This document shows, one piece after another, positions 1-8,725 of a stretch of DNA of 34,785 bases. Each line of letters starts with the position of its first letter. Position 1 is the stretch's first letter. The translations under genes were made by a program, and so were the position numbers. The stretch covers positions 1 to 34,785 of the forward strand of contig NZ_LMUJ01000095.1 in the NCBI RefSeq assembly GCF_009765975.1, written 5' to 3'. The stretch is from Acidisphaera sp. S103. GTDB lineage: Bacteria; Pseudomonadota; Alphaproteobacteria; Acetobacterales; Acetobacteraceae. The notes beneath the pieces are model-generated. The model searched no databases and was not told where the DNA came from. It saw nothing but the letters and a program-made list of their open reading frames with translations.

Positions 1-110
1 CCATGAACCTGCTGTCACAGGCTAAACCGATCACCAGCTTGAAAAACCGCCGTAAACGCGCGGGCTGGAACCAAGATTACCTGGAGAAAATCATCCGACG
101 CACCGCGTGA
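1..110 (+). CDS. Possible 3' end of an unidentified gene (partial)
   Basis: The frame is open from the left edge and stops at TGA 108-110. The visible part encodes 35 residues from an ATG at 3, basic and helical in character (SLKNRRKRAGWNQDYLEK near its middle), as expected of a protein C-terminus. I do not recognise the family. The stop lies 114 nt before the TRAP binding-protein gene on the same strand, so it may be the preceding gene, for example a regulator of the transporter, but nothing in the sequence proves that. It could also be chance: the only support is position and strand. Confidence 0.35.
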   Translation, partial: MNLLSQAKPITSLKNRRKRAGWNQDYLEKIIRRTA

Positions 111-178
111 GACATTCAAGCGATTCCCCTGTAACACAACCCTGGAACCGTTGACCGAGCGGCGCTGAAACAGCAGTG

Positions 179-195
179 TCCGCCGCCACGGCGGA
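179..195 (+). promoter_or_regulatory. Small GC-rich hairpin ahead of the TRAP operon
   Basis: TCCGCCG (179-185) and CGGCGGA (189-195) are perfect complements around a 3-nt loop. The hairpin ends about 14 nt before the GGAGG ribosome binding site (near 210-214) of the TRAP binding protein. It could end transcription from the left or shape the leader. There is no T-tract, so the role is undecided. Confidence 0.35.
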
Positions 196-224
196 ATCGA
201 GCCGGGTACGGAGGAAACGAGTTC

Positions 225-1241
225 ATGACGACGATTGGGCGCAGGCGTTTTGGCGGGTTGGCTATGGCCGGAGGCGCCGCGGCACTTTTTGCTCCATTGG
301 TGGCGCGGCATGCGCTGGGCGATGTGCCGGTGCACCACCTGAAGCTGACGATGGCGGATGTATCGACGCATCCGATCTACGGCATGCTGAATGATTTCGC
401 CGCCGATGTGAAAAAGCGGACCAGCGGAGCAGTCGACATCAAGGTCTATGGCGCCGGCCAGCTTGGCAGCCAGGGCAACGCGCTGACGGCGATGCAGACC
501 GGAACGATCGACCTTGTCTGCCACACCACCGGGTTCATCGAAACGATCTATCCGACTGTCGCGGTGCTCGATCTGCCGTATCTGTTCAAGACCAGCCAGG
601 ATGCGGAGAAGGTGCTGGACGGTCCGGTTGGTCAGCAACTGTTCGATCTGTTCCCGGCCAAGGGCATCTATGGATTGTGCTGGGGACATTGGGGCTGGCG
701 ACCGGTGACGCATGCCACGAAGGCGGTGCCGACACCAAAGGATATCGCCGGCAGCAAGGTGCGCATCCAGCCGGGTGCGATCTATGCCGCGACGTACAAG
801 ACGCTGGATGCCGCGCCGACGGTGATCGACGTGTCGGAAATCTACCTGGCGCTGTCACAGCATGCGGTGGATGCGGTGGAGGTGCCGCTGATCTCGCTGG
901 TGGCCAGCAAGTTCTACGAGGTCGCGAAGCACATCACGCTGACCAACTTCGCCTATAACCCAGGCGCAATCATGGCCAGCAAGCGCACCATGGACAAGCT
1001 GGAGCCGGCGAACCAGAAGGCGATCCGCGATGCCGCGCTGGCGGTCACCGGACCGTGGCGCACGATGATGGCGCAGAAGACGGTGGAGGCCACCGATTTC
1101 CTGAAGACCCAGGGCTGCACCGTGGCCGAACCGGACAAGGCGGCCTACATCGCCGCGCTGAAGCCGGTTTACGACCAGTTCCGCCCGATTGTCGGTGCCG
1201 ATCTGGTGGACAGCATCATGAAGCAGACCGGCAGCGCATGA
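225..1241 (+). CDS. TRAP transporter substrate-binding protein, DctP family, Tat-exported
   Basis: This is the periplasmic receptor of a tripartite ATP-independent transporter, which binds an organic acid and hands it to the DctQM membrane unit. The 338-residue product has the usual family length. Its N-terminus holds a twin-arginine signal (R6-R7-R8-F9, then a hydrophobic stretch, cleavage probably near residue 30). The mature part contains the typical DctP course, including the segment around GSKVRIQPG that normally carries the ligand-contacting arginine, and the conserved region leading to the C-terminal helices. The start is the ATG at 225, with GGAGGAAA about 10 nt upstream. The stop overlaps the permease start (ATGA), so the two are translationally coupled. 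The substrate cannot be read from sequence; carboxylates such as dicarboxylates or keto acids are usual for the family. Confidence 0.93.
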   Translation: MTTIGRRRFGGLAMAGGAAALFAPLVARHALGDVPVHHLKLTMADVSTHPIYGMLNDFAADVKKRTSGAVDIKVYGAGQLGSQGNALTAMQTGTIDLVCHTTGFIETIYPTVAVLDLPYLFKTSQDAEKVLDGPVGQQLFDLFPAKGIYGLCWGHWGWRPVTHATKAVPTPKDIAGSKVRIQPGAIYAATYKTLDAAPTVIDVSEIYLALSQHAVDAVEVPLISLVASKFYEVAKHITLTNFAYNPGAIMASKRTMDKLEPANQKAIRDAALAVTGPWRTMMAQKTVEATDFLKTQGCTVAEPDKAAYIAALKPVYDQFRPIVGADLVDSIMKQTGSA

Positions 1242-3121
1242 ACTCGGCGACCGCGATCGTTCCCCGGCGCGGCGTGACCCAGACGCTGGCGCGCCTCGTC
1301 CATGGCGTCAATGTACTGGCCACCGTCACCGCAGCCACGGCGCTACTAGTGGAACTGGCCGTCGTCCTGGTCAGCATCACCGGCCGCACCGTGGTGGGTC
1401 ATGGTCCGCTGTGGAGCGACGAGGCGTCTCGGCTGGCGCTGTCGATCATCGCCTTCATCGGTGGTGCGGCGGCGTATCGGGGCGCCCATCACACGGCGAT
1501 CCGGCTGATCACCGACCGGATGAGCCGGACGATGCGGCAGGCCGTCGGCGCGGGGATCGAGTGGCTGGTGCTGATCGTCACCGTCATCACCGCCTGGCAG
1601 TCGGTCGGCCTGCTGACCGCGAGCTGGGACAACGTGACCCCGATTCTGCAGATCAGCACCGGCTGGACCACGCTGCCGGTGACGTTCGGCCTGCTGCTGA
1701 TCGCGCTGTTCGCGCTGGAGCGACTGGTGATCGGCTATTCGTGGCGCACGGTGCTGGCGACGGGCGCGGTGGTCGGACTGGGCACCGCGCTGGCGGCGAT
1801 GGAAGCCGGCGCCTCGATGTTCGCTGATAATCCCGGATCGGCGCTGACCGGCATGATTGTGCTGTTCTTCGGCGCCATCCTGCTGGGCATGCCGGTCAGC
1901 TTCGGCATGCTGTTCGCGACGGTGGCCTATCTGGACCTGACGGATGTCTCCCCGCTGGTGGCGGTGCCGCAGGCGATGGTGGACGGCACCGGCAACTTCA
2001 TCCTGCTGGCACTGCCGTTCTTCATCTTTGCCGGCCTGATCATGGAACGCGGCGGCATCAGCCTGCGGCTGGTGCGGTTTGCCATGGCGATCATCGGCAA
2101 GATGAAGGGCGGGCTGCTGCAGGTGGTGGTGGTGACGATCTTCCTGGTCAGCGGCGTCTCGGGATCGAAGGTCGCGGACGTAGCCGCCGTGGGGCCGGTG
2201 GTGCGGCGTGAGCTGAAGCGACAGGGGTATCGGGAGGCGGAGGGCGCGGCGGTACTGGCGGCCTCGGCCGCGATGGGGGAGACGATTCCGCCCAGCATCG
2301 CGATGCTGGTGCTGGGGTCGGTGACGCCGATCTCGATCGGGACGTTGTTCATCGCCGGGATCCTGCCGGCGATGGTGATCGCGCTGTGCCTGATGGGGCT
2401 GATCTACATCCTGAACCGGCGCGGTCCGGATCGCGGGGATTTCCGCATCGAGGGCGGCCGGCTGCGGGCGATCCCCGGCGCGATCCTGCCGTTGATCATG
2501 CCGGTGGCAATGGTGATGGGCATCAAGTTCGGTATCGCCACGCCGACCGAGGCATCGTCGCTGGCGGTGGTCTACGGCGTGGTCCTGTCCGCGCTGATCT
2601 ATCGGGCGATGCCGGTCCGCACGGTGCTGGGACTGGCGGGGGAGTGTGCCAACTCGGCCGGGATGGTGCTGTTCGTGCTGGCGTCAGCCTCGGCGTTCGC
2701 CTGGGTGCTGACGGCGGCCAACCTGCCGCAGGCGCTGGTGGTGCTGCTGGGGGCGATGGGCGGCGGCCAATGGGCGTTCATGGCCGGGTCGGTGGTGCTG
2801 CTGATCGTGATCGGGTCATTGCTGGAGGGATTGCCGGCACTGATCATCCTGGCGCCGCTGCTGCTGCCGATCGCGGTGCATATGGGGGTGGACGCGGTGC
2901 AGTACGGGATCGTGCTGATCCTGGCGATGGGCGTCGGGGCGTTCCTGCCGCCGATCGGGGTGGGCTTCTACGTCTCCGCCGCCGTGGCCGGGGCCGATAT
3001 CGAGAGCACCGCTCGCACGATGATCCCGTATGCGGTGGTGCTGGTGCTGGCGGTGCTGCTGATCGCGTTCGTGCCGGATATTACGCTGATCCTGCCGCGC
3101 CTGGTGGAAGGGCACGGGTAG
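1238..3121 (+). CDS. TRAP transporter fused permease, DctQ-DctM
   Basis: This inner-membrane permease (627 residues) fuses the small DctQ and large DctM subunits and moves the ligand delivered by the upstream binding protein using an ion gradient. Residues 1 to about 165 form the four-helix DctQ part. A linking helix follows, and from about residue 200 the multi-helix DctM part begins, with family signatures such as LLALPFFIFAGLIMERGG, the SGVSGSKVADVAAVG region, GETIPPSI and the late FLPPIGVGFYV segment. I chose the ATG at 1238, which overlaps the TGA of the binding protein (ATGA); the frame is open further upstream, but that reading lies inside the binding-protein gene. The gene ends only 8 nt from the convergent AsmA gene. 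Fused QM permeases are a known variant of TRAP systems. Confidence 0.92.
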   Translation: MNSATAIVPRRGVTQTLARLVHGVNVLATVTAATALLVELAVVLVSITGRTVVGHGPLWSDEASRLALSIIAFIGGAAAYRGAHHTAIRLITDRMSRTMRQAVGAGIEWLVLIVTVITAWQSVGLLTASWDNVTPILQISTGWTTLPVTFGLLLIALFALERLVIGYSWRTVLATGAVVGLGTALAAMEAGASMFADNPGSALTGMIVLFFGAILLGMPVSFGMLFATVAYLDLTDVSPLVAVPQAMVDGTGNFILLALPFFIFAGLIMERGGISLRLVRFAMAIIGKMKGGLLQVVVVTIFLVSGVSGSKVADVAAVGPVVRRELKRQGYREAEGAAVLAASAAMGETIPPSIAMLVLGSVTPISIGTLFIAGILPAMVIALCLMGLIYILNRRGPDRGDFRIEGGRLRAIPGAILPLIMPVAMVMGIKFGIATPTEASSLAVVYGVVLSALIYRAMPVRTVLGLAGECANSAGMVLFVLASASAFAWVLTAANLPQALVVLLGAMGGGQWAFMAGSVVLLIVIGSLLEGLPALIILAPLLLPIAVHMGVDAVQYGIVLILAMGVGAFLPPIGVGFYVSAAVAGADIESTARTMIPYAVVLVLAVLLIAFVPDITLILPRLVEGHG

Positions 3122-3129
3122 CCGGGGTA

Positions 3130-4968
3130 TCAGCGGCCGCCGGTCAGGCACGGGTCGGCGCGGACGACCTGCTGCAATGCGACCGGCATGGCGTGCAGGT
3201 CCGGGGCGGCGTGGATCGCCGCGGCGGCGGTCCCTAGGGCGGGCGACACGTGCGGGCCACGGATCGAGCCGCTGACGTGAAGCGGCACATCCAGCGCGAA
3301 CAGACTTGTGGAGCCGGCTTCGCTGGCGACCGTCAGGTCCATGGCCTCGCGGCGCAGGTCGATCGTGCCAGCCGCGGCGACAGTGCCATCGGCGGTTCGC
3401 AACCGTAACGGCGCCAGCCGGCCGACTCCGTCCTGCAGCTGAAGCACCCCCAGGGCGCAGACGATCCGAGCGGTGCCCTCGGCTTTGCCGAACAACAAGC
3501 GCAGGTCGGAGGACACGGCCTCGACGATCTTGCGCTGGATGGTTCCGCTCCGCATCGACAGGACGACGGTGCCACTGCTGGCCGGGGCGGCCTCCTGAAG
3601 CGTATTGCCGGTCAGCCGCATGCTGGCGTGGGCATCGAAGGCGCCGGACAGCGGCATGGCGCCAATCCCGAACCACCGGGCAAGTTGTCCCGTGTCGGCG
3701 CCGGCCAGCATGGCGTCGAACTGCGCGGCGGCACTGGACTGGGTGTTCTTCACGGCGACAGTGACCTGCGCGGCGCCGCCGATCAGATGAAGCCCGAGAT
3801 GCTGAATGGTGGCCGAACCGGGCGCGACGTTCAGCTTGAGGTCGACGTCGTCGGCGCGCACCGTCCCGAAGACGAACTGTTTGGCGATGACATGCGCATC
3901 GATCAGGTTGCCGGGCTGGTCGTCGACTCGCATCGACGTCGCCGACGGCGGCCCACCGGTCCCAAGCGGGGTGAGATCGAGCACCGGAAAATCGGCGTCG
4001 ATGGTCATGGCGTCCGGTGCTCGGTGGGTGCCTTCCCGCAACGTGAAGTCGAATTGGAACGGATGCGCCGTCAGCGTGCCCTGGACATGGGAGAGGGTCC
4101 ACAGATCGCCCTGGCGGGTCAGCGCCCCGGTCAGCGTCACTGGCAGCGCCGCTCGGCCGTTGTCACCGGCGATAGCCAGCAGGCGGTCCAGGTTCGGCGC
4201 GGTCAGCGTCAGTTGGCCCACCGCGCCATCGACGTTGATCGGGTCGGTCATCGTGCCGGCGAAATCCAGTTTGGTGTCGGCACTGGCCAAATGAAGCACC
4301 GTACCGAAGGGCTTCGACGCTTCGTGCAGTTCGACGTAGGAATGCAGGCTGGCGGCCAGCGTGACGGGCGTCCCGTTGTAAGCGCCCGTGGCGTCCAGGG
4401 TGACCGGCTGGTCGGCCGCTTGCGCGGCGATCCCGGCGGTATCCAAACGGATGCGTATCGTATGGCCGCCGGCCCCGCGCAGATCGACCTCGGCGTCGTG
4501 AAGACGTGCGTCGAGCAGAGTCGGGAAATCCGAACGAGGATTTTGGCTGACGACGGGTTTGGAGTCGTGGAAGCGCCAGTTGGGGTGTTGGTTTGGGGTA
4601 TGCTCCAGCAACAATCTGGCGCCGTCAATGGTGAGATGGCGGACCACCAGGGGGCGCCGCCCCAGCATCCAGGCAGCGAGCGAGAACGGTGTGATCTGGC
4701 CATCGAGGCGGGTGATGCTGATCATGTACGGCTGGCTGCCGCCTGGCAGATTGGCGAGGGCCAGGTCGCGAAGCTTCACCGTCACGACGGTGCCCCACTG
4801 CACGTGCATGGCGGCGATCGTCAGGGGGCGGCCGAGCACATAAGACGCATAGCGGGACGCCACCGGCGCGAGATTGAAGCGGCCGAGGGCGACCAGGGCG
4901 GCGGCCCCGATCACCGTCAGCAAGGCGACCAGGCCAATGGCGGAGATGACGATACGCCGTCGGGTCAG
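3130..4968 (-). CDS. AsmA-family envelope protein, probable CTG start
   Basis: AsmA-like proteins are anchored in the inner membrane by one N-terminal helix and project into the periplasm as long beta-groove proteins linked to lipid transport and outer-membrane homeostasis. From the codon at 4968 the product is 612 residues. It opens with TRRRIVISAIGLVALL, a positively charged flank plus membrane anchor, followed by repetitive beta-rich sequence. The C-terminal third (near SSDLRLLFGKAEGTARI and the region after it) is the AsmA C-terminal domain. No ATG or GTG lies in frame above this point. The only standard start is a TTG at 4923, which would delete the charged flank and half of the helix. 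A CTG at 4968 has AGGGGA 8 nt upstream, so I prefer it. The gene follows the GFA gene by 46 nt and is probably cotranscribed with it. Confidence 0.8.
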   Translation of the reverse strand: MTRRRIVISAIGLVALLTVIGAAALVALGRFNLAPVASRYASYVLGRPLTIAAMHVQWGTVVTVKLRDLALANLPGGSQPYMISITRLDGQITPFSLAAWMLGRRPLVVRHLTIDGARLLLEHTPNQHPNWRFHDSKPVVSQNPRSDFPTLLDARLHDAEVDLRGAGGHTIRIRLDTAGIAAQAADQPVTLDATGAYNGTPVTLAASLHSYVELHEASKPFGTVLHLASADTKLDFAGTMTDPINVDGAVGQLTLTAPNLDRLLAIAGDNGRAALPVTLTGALTRQGDLWTLSHVQGTLTAHPFQFDFTLREGTHRAPDAMTIDADFPVLDLTPLGTGGPPSATSMRVDDQPGNLIDAHVIAKQFVFGTVRADDVDLKLNVAPGSATIQHLGLHLIGGAAQVTVAVKNTQSSAAAQFDAMLAGADTGQLARWFGIGAMPLSGAFDAHASMRLTGNTLQEAAPASSGTVVLSMRSGTIQRKIVEAVSSDLRLLFGKAEGTARIVCALGVLQLQDGVGRLAPLRLRTADGTVAAAGTIDLRREAMDLTVASEAGSTSLFALDVPLHVSGSIRGPHVSPALGTAAAAIHAAPDLHAMPVALQQVVRADPCLTGGR

Positions 4969-5014
4969 TGGCTTGATCCCCTGCAGCGGGCCGTCCGGAT
5001 TGGCCCCGTGGCCG

Positions 5015-5443
5015 CTATTCCGGAATCACGTCGCCGGAGCCGCCGAACTCGGCGGGGAAGTCTTTCAGCTTCGGCAACCCGTCTTTGATCGGCAGAACCG
5101 TCTCGGCGTAGTTCACATGCACCACCGGAACGAACGGCAGGCCAGGCAGCGTCGCGGCGAAAACGTCGATCATGCTCAGCGGCGGGTGGACGGCCATCAG
5201 GTGGCCGCCGCACAACCGGCAGAACTGCCGGTGGCTCATGTCGGTTTTGTGATAGGTCTCGACGTGCTCCGCCCCTTTGGTCACCTTCACGGCGTCCGTG
5301 GGCCACAGGGAAAACGCGTTGACCGGGCCACCGGACCAGGACCGGCAGGATCGGCAGTGACAATATCCCATGGCGTTGGGCTGGCCGGTGACCTCGACTT
5401 CCACCGCGCCGCAAAAGCAGGTGCCCTTGTATGAGCCGGCCAT
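5015..5443 (-). CDS. GFA-family zinc protein (glutathione-dependent formaldehyde-activating enzyme-like)
   Basis: This 142-residue protein has the cysteine pattern of the GFA fold: C9 and C11, then C28, C30 and C33 (the CHCRSC motif), and C75 and C78 (CRLCGG). The fold binds two structural or catalytic zinc ions. Founding members were described as S-(hydroxymethyl)glutathione synthases, but most relatives in alphaproteobacteria have no proven substrate, so a role in formaldehyde or glutathione-adduct metabolism is only a suggestion. The ATG at 5443 has a good GGGAGG site just upstream. The TAG stop is 46 nt before the AsmA gene on the same strand, a likely two-gene unit. It is divergent from the nucleotide-sugar dehydratase gene. 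Confidence 0.88.
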   Translation of the reverse strand: MAGSYKGTCFCGAVEVEVTGQPNAMGYCHCRSCRSWSGGPVNAFSLWPTDAVKVTKGAEHVETYHKTDMSHRQFCRLCGGHLMAVHPPLSMIDVFAATLPGLPFVPVVHVNYAETVLPIKDGLPKLKDFPAEFGGSGDVIPE

Positions 5444-5621
5444 GATTGTTCCTCCCTTTTCCGATGTCCGGGACGGTTGCCCGAATGCGGCGCGGAAACA
5501 AGGAGATTCGGATAGACCTCACGCGGTCGCGTTTCCTGGCAACAATGACGCTGGGACCGGTCATGGCTTGTCGCACCAAACCGCCTATCCCCCCCGTCCC
5601 GCCCGCGCTATACCCCGCCGC

Positions 5622-7535
5622 ATGGCCGCGACGCGTTCCTTGCTGCGAATCGCCGTCAACGTCGCCCTTGATGGCGGCTTGGCGGCTCTCTCCGTCCCGG
5701 TGGCGCATTGGCTCGCCGACCCGGCGGCGTCGGCATGGTATCCGCTCTATACGATACCCCTGGGCGCCGTGGCCCTGCTGCTGGCGGGCATCCCATTCCG
5801 CCTTTCCCTGCAATACTGGCGGTTTGCCGCCATCGGCGATCTGCTCACCGTGGCGGCCAGCGCGGCTCTCGGCGCGGCTCTGTTCACGGGCGCCACCATG
5901 GTCGCGGGGCTGACCGAACCCACCCTCGCCTTCCCGTTCATCCACGCGCTGACCCTGTTGCTGGCGCTGGGCGCGCCCCGGGTCATCTATCGATGGCGCC
6001 GCGGGCGGCCGCTCAACAAGGCGCCCCATCTTGACGCCGCCTCGATCCTTCTCGTCGGCAGCATCGAGGATGCCGATTTGTTCATACGAGCGCTCGCGCA
6101 GGACCGGCGGCAGGCTTTCCGGGTGGAGGGGCTGCTGGCGTCATCCGACCGGCAAACCGGCCGGCGCATCCAGGGCCATCGCATCCTGGGGTCGCTCAAC
6201 GACGCCGCCGCTGTCTTGACGCAACTGCAAGCCGAGGATCGCCTGCCCGGCACCCTTGTCTTCGTCACGCCGGAACTGTCCGGCACCCGTCTCGCGCAGG
6301 TCGTCGCCCAGGCCGACCGTTTCGGCCTTCAGGTCCGCCAGGCGCCTCGTCCCACCGCCCTGGCCGATCCCGACAAGCCACGCCCGGTGGAACTGCGCCC
6401 GGTCGCCATCGAGGATTTGCTGAACCGCCCGCAGGTTCCGCTGGACCGGGACGGCATGGCGCGGTTGATCCAGGGCCGCCGCGTCATCGTCACCGGTGCA
6501 GGCGGCACCATCGGCAGCGAACTGGCCCGGCAGGTCGCGGCGTTCGGGCCGGGGACGCTTATACTATTGGACAATGGCGAATATGCGCTGTGGCAGATCG
6601 ACCTGGAACTGGCGGAGACCCATCCGCAGACCGTTCGCAAAACGCTGATCGCCGATATCCGCGACGAAGCCCGCGTCAGGGCGATCTTCGAGGAACACCG
6701 GCCGGAACTCGTGTTCCATGCCGCCGCGCTGAAGCACGTTCCCATGGTCGAGGCCAACCCGCTGGAGGGAATGGCCACCAATGCCGCCGGCACGCGTCAC
6801 GTGGCCGACGCCGCCCGCGGGACCGGTGCGCTGGCGATGGTGCTGATCTCCACCGACAAGGCCGTGAATCCGACCAGCGTCATGGGCGCCTCCAAGCGGT
6901 TGGCGGAGATGTATTGCCAGGCACTCGACATTGCTGGCCGCTCCAGCCCGCACGGCATGCGTTGCATCACCGTCCGCTTCGGCAATGTCCTGGGCAGCAC
7001 AGGGTCTGTCGTGCCGCTGTTTCAACGCCAGCTCGCTCGGGGCGGGCCACTGACCGTGACCCATCCCGACATGCAGCGTTATTTCATGACGGTGCGGGAG
7101 GCGGTCGGCCTGGTGCTGCAGGCCAGCGTTCTGGGGGTCAACGGTGCGTCCCTGCCGTCCGGCGAGAACGGTGGCATCTTCGTGCTGGATATGGGCGAGC
7201 CGGTGAAAATCGTCGATCTCGCCCGCCAGATGATCCGTCTGGCAGGATTGCAGCCGGAACAGGATATCGAAATTCGCTTCACGGGCCTGCGTCCGGGTGA
7301 GAAGCTTTACGAGGAACTGTTCCACGGCAAGGAACCGCCTGTTCCCACCGGCTATCCCGGTCTGCTGATGGCCAGTCCCCGCACCGCCGACCCCGCCATC
7401 GTTGCCCGCGCCATCGAGGAAATCGGCAGCGCCTGCCGCGGCGGCCAGGTCAAGCTGGCGCTGACACTGCTGGGCCGGCTGATCCCCGAATTTGAACACA
7501 ATATCGACGGCACCGCCGGCGAAGTCCGAGCCTGA
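5622..7535 (+). CDS. Membrane-bound nucleotide-sugar 4,6-dehydratase (WbpM/CapD/PglF type)
   Basis: The product (637 residues) probably converts a UDP-N-acetyl sugar to its 4-keto-6-deoxy form at the cytoplasmic face of the membrane, the first step to amino sugars such as bacillosamine or QuiNAc. Four membrane helices occupy about residues 6-121. A first nucleotide-binding-like domain follows (around ILLVGSIEDAD, 142-151), then the catalytic Rossmann domain starting TGAGGTIGSE (291-300). The active-site segment STDKAVNPTSVMGASKR carries M421-xxx-K425 where short-chain dehydrogenases have YxxxK; methionine at this place is known for the long WbpM-type enzymes. The ATG at 5622 is the first start that puts the membrane helices at the N-terminus; the frame is open to 5370, but that part is proline/arginine rich and overlaps the GFA gene. 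The aminotransferase gene follows after 12 nt. Confidence 0.88.
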   Translation: MAATRSLLRIAVNVALDGGLAALSVPVAHWLADPAASAWYPLYTIPLGAVALLLAGIPFRLSLQYWRFAAIGDLLTVAASAALGAALFTGATMVAGLTEPTLAFPFIHALTLLLALGAPRVIYRWRRGRPLNKAPHLDAASILLVGSIEDADLFIRALAQDRRQAFRVEGLLASSDRQTGRRIQGHRILGSLNDAAAVLTQLQAEDRLPGTLVFVTPELSGTRLAQVVAQADRFGLQVRQAPRPTALADPDKPRPVELRPVAIEDLLNRPQVPLDRDGMARLIQGRRVIVTGAGGTIGSELARQVAAFGPGTLILLDNGEYALWQIDLELAETHPQTVRKTLIADIRDEARVRAIFEEHRPELVFHAAALKHVPMVEANPLEGMATNAAGTRHVADAARGTGALAMVLISTDKAVNPTSVMGASKRLAEMYCQALDIAGRSSPHGMRCITVRFGNVLGSTGSVVPLFQRQLARGGPLTVTHPDMQRYFMTVREAVGLVLQASVLGVNGASLPSGENGGIFVLDMGEPVKIVDLARQMIRLAGLQPEQDIEIRFTGLRPGEKLYEELFHGKEPPVPTGYPGLLMASPRTADPAIVARAIEEIGSACRGGQVKLALTLLGRLIPEFEHNIDGTAGEVRA

Positions 7536-7547
7536 TCCAGAGGTCCC

Positions 7548-8684
7548 ATGCCCAACGCCCCCATTCCGTTCCTCGACCTGAAAGCCCAGCAGCGGCGCAT
7601 CGCCACCGACCTGCGCCGTCGCCTGGACACGGTGCTGGAACACTGCCAGTTCATCCTGGGGCCCGAGGTGCGCGAACTGGAAGCCGAACTGGCTCGGTTC
7701 TGCGGTGCGACGTACTGCGTCGGTGTCAGTTCCGGCACCGACGCGCTGCAGATCGCCATGATGGCCGAGGATATCGGCCCGGGCGACGCCGTTTTCCTGC
7801 CCGCCTTCACGTACACCGCCACCGCCGAGGTCCCGTTGCTGCTGGGCGCCACGCCGGTCTTCGTGGACGTCGACCCGCGTACCTTCCAGATCGACCCCGC
7901 CCACCTGGTGCAGCGCATCGAGGCCGTCCGCGCCGCCGGCCGGTTGAAGCCGCGCGCGATTATCGGCGTGGATCTGTTTGGCCAACCCGCCGACTGGCCG
8001 GCACTTTTGGACATTGCCCGTCGTAACGACCTGTTCCTGCTCGACGACCTGGCGCAAAGCTTCGGTGGCTCGTTGCACGGCAAGATGCTCGGTTCGCAGG
8101 CCGATGCCACCGCGACCAGTTTCTTCCCGTCCAAACCGCTCGGTGCCTATGGCGACGGCGGCGCCCTGTTCACCGAAAGTGAGGAACGCGCCGAACTGTA
8201 CCGCAGCCTGCGCACCCACGGCGAGGGGAAGACCCGGTATGAGGTTCTGCGGACCGGCATGAACGGACGGCTGGATTCGATCCAGGCGGCGGTGCTGCTG
8301 GCCAAGCTGGCCGTGTTCCCCGAAGAATTGTCGGCGCGCGAACGCATTGCCCGCATCTACGACCAACGGCTTGGCAATGCCGTGACGACGCCGAAACGGG
8401 TGCCGGATAGCACCAGCGCGTGGGCGATTTACGCGATTTTGCTGTCGGACGAGGCGGCGCGGGACCGGGTGCAGGCGGCGTTGAAGGCCGACGGCGTTCC
8501 GACCGCTATCTACTACCCTCGCCCGTTGCATCGCCAGCCCGCCTACAGCGCCCAGCACGACGGTTCGGGGTTGCCTGTGTCGGAGGACCTGGCCGGGCGG
8601 ATTCTGGCGTTGCCGATTCATCCAGACCTGACGGACGAAGACGTAGGCCGGATCTGCGATGCGGTCCTGGCGGCGGTGTCGTAG
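7548..8684 (+). CDS. DegT/DnrJ/EryC1/StrS-family sugar aminotransferase
   Basis: This PLP enzyme (378 residues, usual length) transfers an amino group, typically from glutamate, to a keto-sugar nucleotide. Visible landmarks are SSGTDAL (61-67, cofactor phosphate region), the LLDDLAQSFGG motif (aspartate near 166-167 for the PLP ring nitrogen) and SFFPSKPLGAYGDGG with K196 as the Schiff-base lysine. It lies 12 nt after the membrane dehydratase, so the pair most likely makes a 4-amino-4,6-dideoxy sugar for the surface glycan assembled by genes near 27-31 kb. Start ATG at 7548, with AGAGG about 7 nt upstream. Sister families act on 3-keto sugars, so the exact position aminated is inference. Confidence 0.9.
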   Translation: MPNAPIPFLDLKAQQRRIATDLRRRLDTVLEHCQFILGPEVRELEAELARFCGATYCVGVSSGTDALQIAMMAEDIGPGDAVFLPAFTYTATAEVPLLLGATPVFVDVDPRTFQIDPAHLVQRIEAVRAAGRLKPRAIIGVDLFGQPADWPALLDIARRNDLFLLDDLAQSFGGSLHGKMLGSQADATATSFFPSKPLGAYGDGGALFTESEERAELYRSLRTHGEGKTRYEVLRTGMNGRLDSIQAAVLLAKLAVFPEELSARERIARIYDQRLGNAVTTPKRVPDSTSAWAIYAILLSDEAARDRVQAALKADGVPTAIYYPRPLHRQPAYSAQHDGSGLPVSEDLAGRILALPIHPDLTDEDVGRICDAVLAAVS

Positions 8685-8725
8685 TATCGATCGACCCCGT
8701 CATCGCTCGGTCGCGGCCTACCGTT

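Noticed and set aside
3628..5088. Plus-strand open frame of 486 codons opposite the AsmA gene
   Set aside because: No domain or targeting signal; the opposite strand carries a clear AsmA family protein.
5370..5621. Longer N-terminus of the nucleotide-sugar dehydratase
   Set aside because: It overlaps the divergent GFA gene, and the family begins with membrane helices, which start just after 5622.
6564..8621. Long minus-strand open frame of 685 codons opposite the dehydratase and aminotransferase genes
   Set aside because: It mirrors two well-recognised genes, is rich in His, Gln, Gly and Arg, and matches no family. Such shadows are expected at this G/C content.
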